From Micromonospora chokoriensis (GTDB lineage Bacteria > Actinomycetota > Actinomycetes > Mycobacteriales > Micromonosporaceae): a stretch of 64,000 bases of DNA. Of this stretch, positions 61,250 to 64,000 are shown piece by piece. A model generated the notes under the pieces. The model made no database searches and was not told where the DNA came from. It was given only the letters and a program-made list of their open reading frames with translations. Within the stretch, counting starts at the first letter, position 1. Each line of letters opens with the position of its first letter. Location: the NCBI RefSeq assembly GCF_000718555.1, contig NZ_JOAN01000007.1, positions 1 through 64,000 on the forward strand, given 5' to 3'. The position numbers and the translations under genes were made by a program.

Positions 61250-61945
61250 TCAGCGGGGGCGGTACTCGACCTCGGGGCGGCCGGGGGTGCCGTAGCGGGG
61301 GGTTCGGGCGGCTCGGTCGACCGTCACTAGGTATTCCAGGTAGCGGCGGGCGGTCACCCGGGAGATGCCGGTCAGCGCGCTCACCTCGGTCGCGGACAGC
61401 CCGACCTGCGCGCGGGTGCCGTCGGTGAGGGCGGCGCGTACCCGATTGAGGGTCTGCGCGTCGAGGCCCTTGGGCAGACTGTGCCCGGCGGTGCCGCGCA
61501 GGGTGGCGAACATCTGGTCCACCTCATGCTGGGCGGCGACCTCGCCGTCGGCGAGCGCCTGCGCGCGGTAGTCGGCGTACCGTTCCAGCTTGTCGCGGAA
61601 CGCGGCGAACGTGAACGGCTTGAGCAGGTAGTGGGTCACCCCGAGGGACACCGCGGTGCGCACCACCGCCAGGTCCCGCGCGGAGGTCACGGCGAGCACG
61701 TCGACGCTGCTGCCGGCCGCGCGCAGCGCCCGGCAGACGTCCAGGCCGTGCAGGTCGGGCAGCCGAAAATCCAGGAGTACGAGGTCCACGTCGCCGCCGC
61801 CGTTGGCGCGCAGGGCCGCCATCGCCGCTCGGGCGGTGTGCGCCACCCCGACCACCACGAAACCGGGAACCCGTTCGGTGTACGCGCTGTGCGCCTCGGC
61901 CAGCAGTGGCTCGTCCTCGACGACCAGCACCCTGATGCCGGTCAT
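61250..61945 (-). CDS. CitB/DcuR-type response regulator
   Basis: A 231-residue regulator. The receiver domain has VVEDEP near residue 9, phospho-Asp in LLDFRLPDLHG near 58, and LLKPFTFAAFRDKL with the conserved Lys near 108. The C-terminal HTH (about 180-215) is LSATEVSALTGISRVTARRYLEYLV, the CitB type. The ATG overlaps the kinase stop (ATGA). With the kinase it should control the divergent dicarboxylate transporter gene. Confidence 0.9.
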   Translation of the reverse strand: MTGIRVLVVEDEPLLAEAHSAYTERVPGFVVVGVAHTARAAMAALRANGGGDVDLVLLDFRLPDLHGLDVCRALRAAGSSVDVLAVTSARDLAVVRTAVSLGVTHYLLKPFTFAAFRDKLERYADYRAQALADGEVAAQHEVDQMFATLRGTAGHSLPKGLDAQTLNRVRAALTDGTRAQVGLSATEVSALTGISRVTARRYLEYLVTVDRAARTPRYGTPGRPEVEYRPR

Positions 61946-63528
61946 GACGGCTCGATCCTGGCCGGCAGCCGGACGGTGAACAGGCTGCCGCCGTCGTCCG
62001 CGCGGGCCACCTCGGCGCTACCGCCGTGCCGGCGGACCACCTGCCCGACCAGCGCCAGGCCGAGGCCACGGCCGGTGCTCTTGGTGGACCAGCCGCGCCG
62101 GAACGCGTCGGCGACCCGTTCCGGGGCCAGCCCGGGGCCGCTGTCGGCGACCCGGACCACAAGCTCGTCGTCGACCGCGCCGACGAAGACCCGTACCCGG
62201 CGTGGCGTCGGCGTGCCGGCCACCGCCTCCAGCGCGTTGTCGACCAGGTTACCGACCACGGTGAGCAGGTCACCGGTCGGCAGCGGGCTGTCGTCGAGGC
62301 GGCAGTCCGGCTCGATGACCAGGTCTACGCCGCGCTCGCCGGCCTGCGCGGACTTGCCGAGCAACAGCGCGGCCAGCGCCGGCTCGGTCACCGCGCCGAC
62401 CACCCGGTCGGTCAGTTGCTGGGCGAGGGCCAGGTCCCGGGTGCCGAGCCGGACGGCCTCGTCGGCGCGGCCCAACTCGACCAGGGTCAGCACGGTGTGC
62501 AGCCGGTTGGCCGACTCGTGGGTCTGCGCCTGCAACGCCTCGGTCAGCGCGCGTACCGAATCCAGCTCGCTGGCCAGCGTGCGCAGCTCGGTCTGGTCGC
62601 GCAGGGTCAACACGGTGCCGAGCACCGCGCCCTCGAAGCGGGTGGTCCGCTGGTTGGCGACGAGCACCCGGTCACCGGCGAGGATCGACTCGTCGTGGGC
62701 GTCACGCCCGGAGGCGAGCAGCTCCGCCGCCGCTGGCGGCAGGTCGATCCCGGCCACCGGCTGGTCGATCACCGGCGCGTCCGCGTCGAGCCCCAGCAGC
62801 CGACGGCCCTCGTCGTTGACAAGCGCCAACCGCCGATCGGTGGTCAGCACGACGAGACCCTCGCGCACCGAGTGCAGAACGGCGTCGTAGTACTCGTACA
62901 TCCGGGTCATCTGCGCCGGCCCCAGACCGTGCGTCTGGCGGCGTAGCCGACGGCTGAGCAGCCAGGAGCCCGTCGCGGCGAGCGCGAGGGCCGGCGCGGC
63001 CACCCCGAACAGCACCGGCAACTGGCCGAGCAGCTTGCGGTCGATCGCGCGGGTGGTGATGCCCACCGAGACCAGACCGATAAGGCGTTTCTGCTCGTCG
63101 TAGACCGGAACGACCGCGCGCACCGACTCGCCGAGCGTCCCGATGTTTGTGGTGGTGAACGCGCGACCCGCCAGGGCGGGCCCGATCTCGCCGACGAACG
63201 GCTCGCCGATCCGTTCCTGGGTCGGGTGCGAGAACCGGGTGCGGTCGGGGGCCATCACCACCACAAAGTCGGTGCCCGTGGCCTGCCGGGTCGATTCGGC
63301 GTACGGCTGCAGGACCCTCGCAGGGTCGGCGGTGGTGAGGGCCGCGCGGACGTCGGGGGAGCCGGCCACGGTCTGGGCCACCGCGAGCACCTCGTCCTCG
63401 GCGGCCTGTTGGGAGTCGCTACGAGCCAGCCAGACGGCGCCCGCCGCGCCAGCCAGCACGAGCAGCGTCACCACCATCGCCTGGAGGGCGAAGAGTTGCC
63501 CTGCGATGCTCCACTGGCGTCGGGCCAC
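61942..63528 (-). CDS. CitA/DcuS-type sensor histidine kinase
   Basis: A 528-residue kinase. GTG 63528 (MARRQWSIAGQLFALQ) is chosen because GAGGAGG lies just upstream. Helix 1 (about 8-30) and helix 2 (about 170-195) bracket an extracytoplasmic PAS/CACHE-like sensor (SPDVRAALTT, TDFVVVMAPDRTRFSHP, GRAFTTTNIGTLGESVRAVVPVYD) of the citrate/C4-dicarboxylate type. A cytosolic PAS follows (about 215-315). The dimerisation box has QTHESANRLHTVLTLVELG with the phospho-His, and the ATPase has NLVDNALEA and GRGLGLALVGQ. Confidence 0.9.
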   Translation of the reverse strand: MARRQWSIAGQLFALQAMVVTLLVLAGAAGAVWLARSDSQQAAEDEVLAVAQTVAGSPDVRAALTTADPARVLQPYAESTRQATGTDFVVVMAPDRTRFSHPTQERIGEPFVGEIGPALAGRAFTTTNIGTLGESVRAVVPVYDEQKRLIGLVSVGITTRAIDRKLLGQLPVLFGVAAPALALAATGSWLLSRRLRRQTHGLGPAQMTRMYEYYDAVLHSVREGLVVLTTDRRLALVNDEGRRLLGLDADAPVIDQPVAGIDLPPAAAELLASGRDAHDESILAGDRVLVANQRTTRFEGAVLGTVLTLRDQTELRTLASELDSVRALTEALQAQTHESANRLHTVLTLVELGRADEAVRLGTRDLALAQQLTDRVVGAVTEPALAALLLGKSAQAGERGVDLVIEPDCRLDDSPLPTGDLLTVVGNLVDNALEAVAGTPTPRRVRVFVGAVDDELVVRVADSGPGLAPERVADAFRRGWSTKSTGRGLGLALVGQVVRRHGGSAEVARADDGGSLFTVRLPARIEPS

Positions 63529-63624
63529 CTCCACCACCTCCTCGTCGCGCGCTGTCAGTGCGTTCGCGGTGAACAGAATGACCGCAAGGATGTCAACGGG
63601 TGAGACGCGCTTCACATTGTCGAC

Positions 63625-64000
63625 ATGGACACCACCGCATCCGCCACCACCCCGGCACCGGCGGTCCGCCGGGACCGTACCCGTTACCTGTATCTGGCCG
63701 TCATCGTGGCCGTGTTCGCCGGCATCGTGGTTGGCCTGGTCGCCCCCGATTTCGGCAAGGAACTCAAGCCGATCGGCACCGGCTTCGTCAACCTGATCAA
63801 GATGATGATCAGCCCGGTCATCTTCTGCACCATCGTGCTCGGCGTCGGCTCCGTCCGGCAGGCCGCGAAGGTCGGCAAGGTCGGCGGCCTCGCCCTCGGC
63901 TACTTCCTGACCATGTCGACCGTCGCCCTCGCCATCGGCCTGGTCGTCGGCAACCTCATCCACCCCGGCTCCGGCCTGAACCTCGGCCCGGACCTCGCCG
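63625..64000 (+). CDS. dctA: C4-dicarboxylate/proton symporter, N-terminal part (partial)
   Basis: The first 125 codons of a DAACS-family transporter that continues past the right edge. From ATG 63625: a short cytosolic tail (MDTTASATTPAPAV), helix 1 YLYLAVIVAVFAGIVVGLVAP, the amphipathic segment FVNLIKMMISPVIFCTIVLGV, which is the family signature, and helix 3 GYFLTMSTVALAIGLVVGNL. It imports succinate, fumarate or malate. It stands divergent from a CitA/CitB-type two-component system, whose usual target it is. Confidence 0.85.
   Translation, partial: MDTTASATTPAPAVRRDRTRYLYLAVIVAVFAGIVVGLVAPDFGKELKPIGTGFVNLIKMMISPVIFCTIVLGVGSVRQAAKVGKVGGLALGYFLTMSTVALAIGLVVGNLIHPGSGLNLGPDLA

Overview
This is one 64 kb stretch of a very GC-rich actinomycete chromosome, most likely from Micromonospora or a close relative. 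The evidence is the strong third-position GC bias, the frequent GTG starts, the many leaderless genes, and actinobacterial gene sets: fabG-fabI-hemH, the phosphatidylinositol mannoside set pgsA-acyltransferase-pimA, pdxS-pdxT-yebC, and DnaE1. I found no tRNA, rRNA, CRISPR array, transposase, integrase or phage gene. This is core chromosome with accessory patches, not an island.

Layout. 1-4.5 kb: the start of a secreted protein gene, a frameshifted alpha/beta-hydrolase, small proteins, and two paralogous membrane-anchored proteins with CBM2-like outer domains. 4.6-10.1 kb: a secreted 1831-residue amylase-pullulanase with two GH13 modules. 10.2-14.0 kb: two tandem secreted beta-helix proteins with a shared promoter and leader layout. 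14.1-14.8 kb: a gene-free patch with three long hairpins and a G-rich tandem repeat. 14.8-24.6 kb: aminopeptidase P, asparagine synthetase, a lytic polysaccharide monooxygenase, an XdhC-like protein, a sugar kinase, an MBL hydrolase with a hot-dog thioesterase, and a PAP2 enzyme. 24.6-30.3 kb: a PH-domain membrane protein operon, divergent from a MoxR-DUF58-VWA operon. 30.9-34.3 kb: fabG-fabI-hemH, then a HAD phosphatase. 34.4-44.1 kb: a hypothetical protein, an EF-G-like GTPase, PI/PIM synthesis, pyridoxal phosphate synthase and YebC. 44.2-54.6 kb: an accessory stretch with a divergent pair of HTH-membrane-exported-domain proteins, a vanadium haloperoxidase-like enzyme, an ABC exporter, a NarL-type two-component system and a PadR/membrane-protein pair. 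54.9-64 kb: a YrdC-family protein, dnaE, an ABC-F ATPase with a short leader ORF, and a CitA/CitB-like two-component system divergent from a dicarboxylate symporter that runs off the window.

The most unusual feature is a set of nine long intergenic hairpins, plus a tenth of the same shape. They have 15-33 bp arms and loops of 11-49 nt, and are less GC-rich than their surroundings. The nine carry GATC near the outer end of the arms. They fall into sequence classes; two classes occur at more than one locus here. Most lie just 3' of stop codons, often between convergent genes, and one supplies the last residues and stop codon of a coding sequence. They look like a dispersed repeat family that may work as terminators. 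At least nine genes also have a -10-like hexamer 6-8 nt before the start codon and no clear ribosome binding site, which implies leaderless transcripts.
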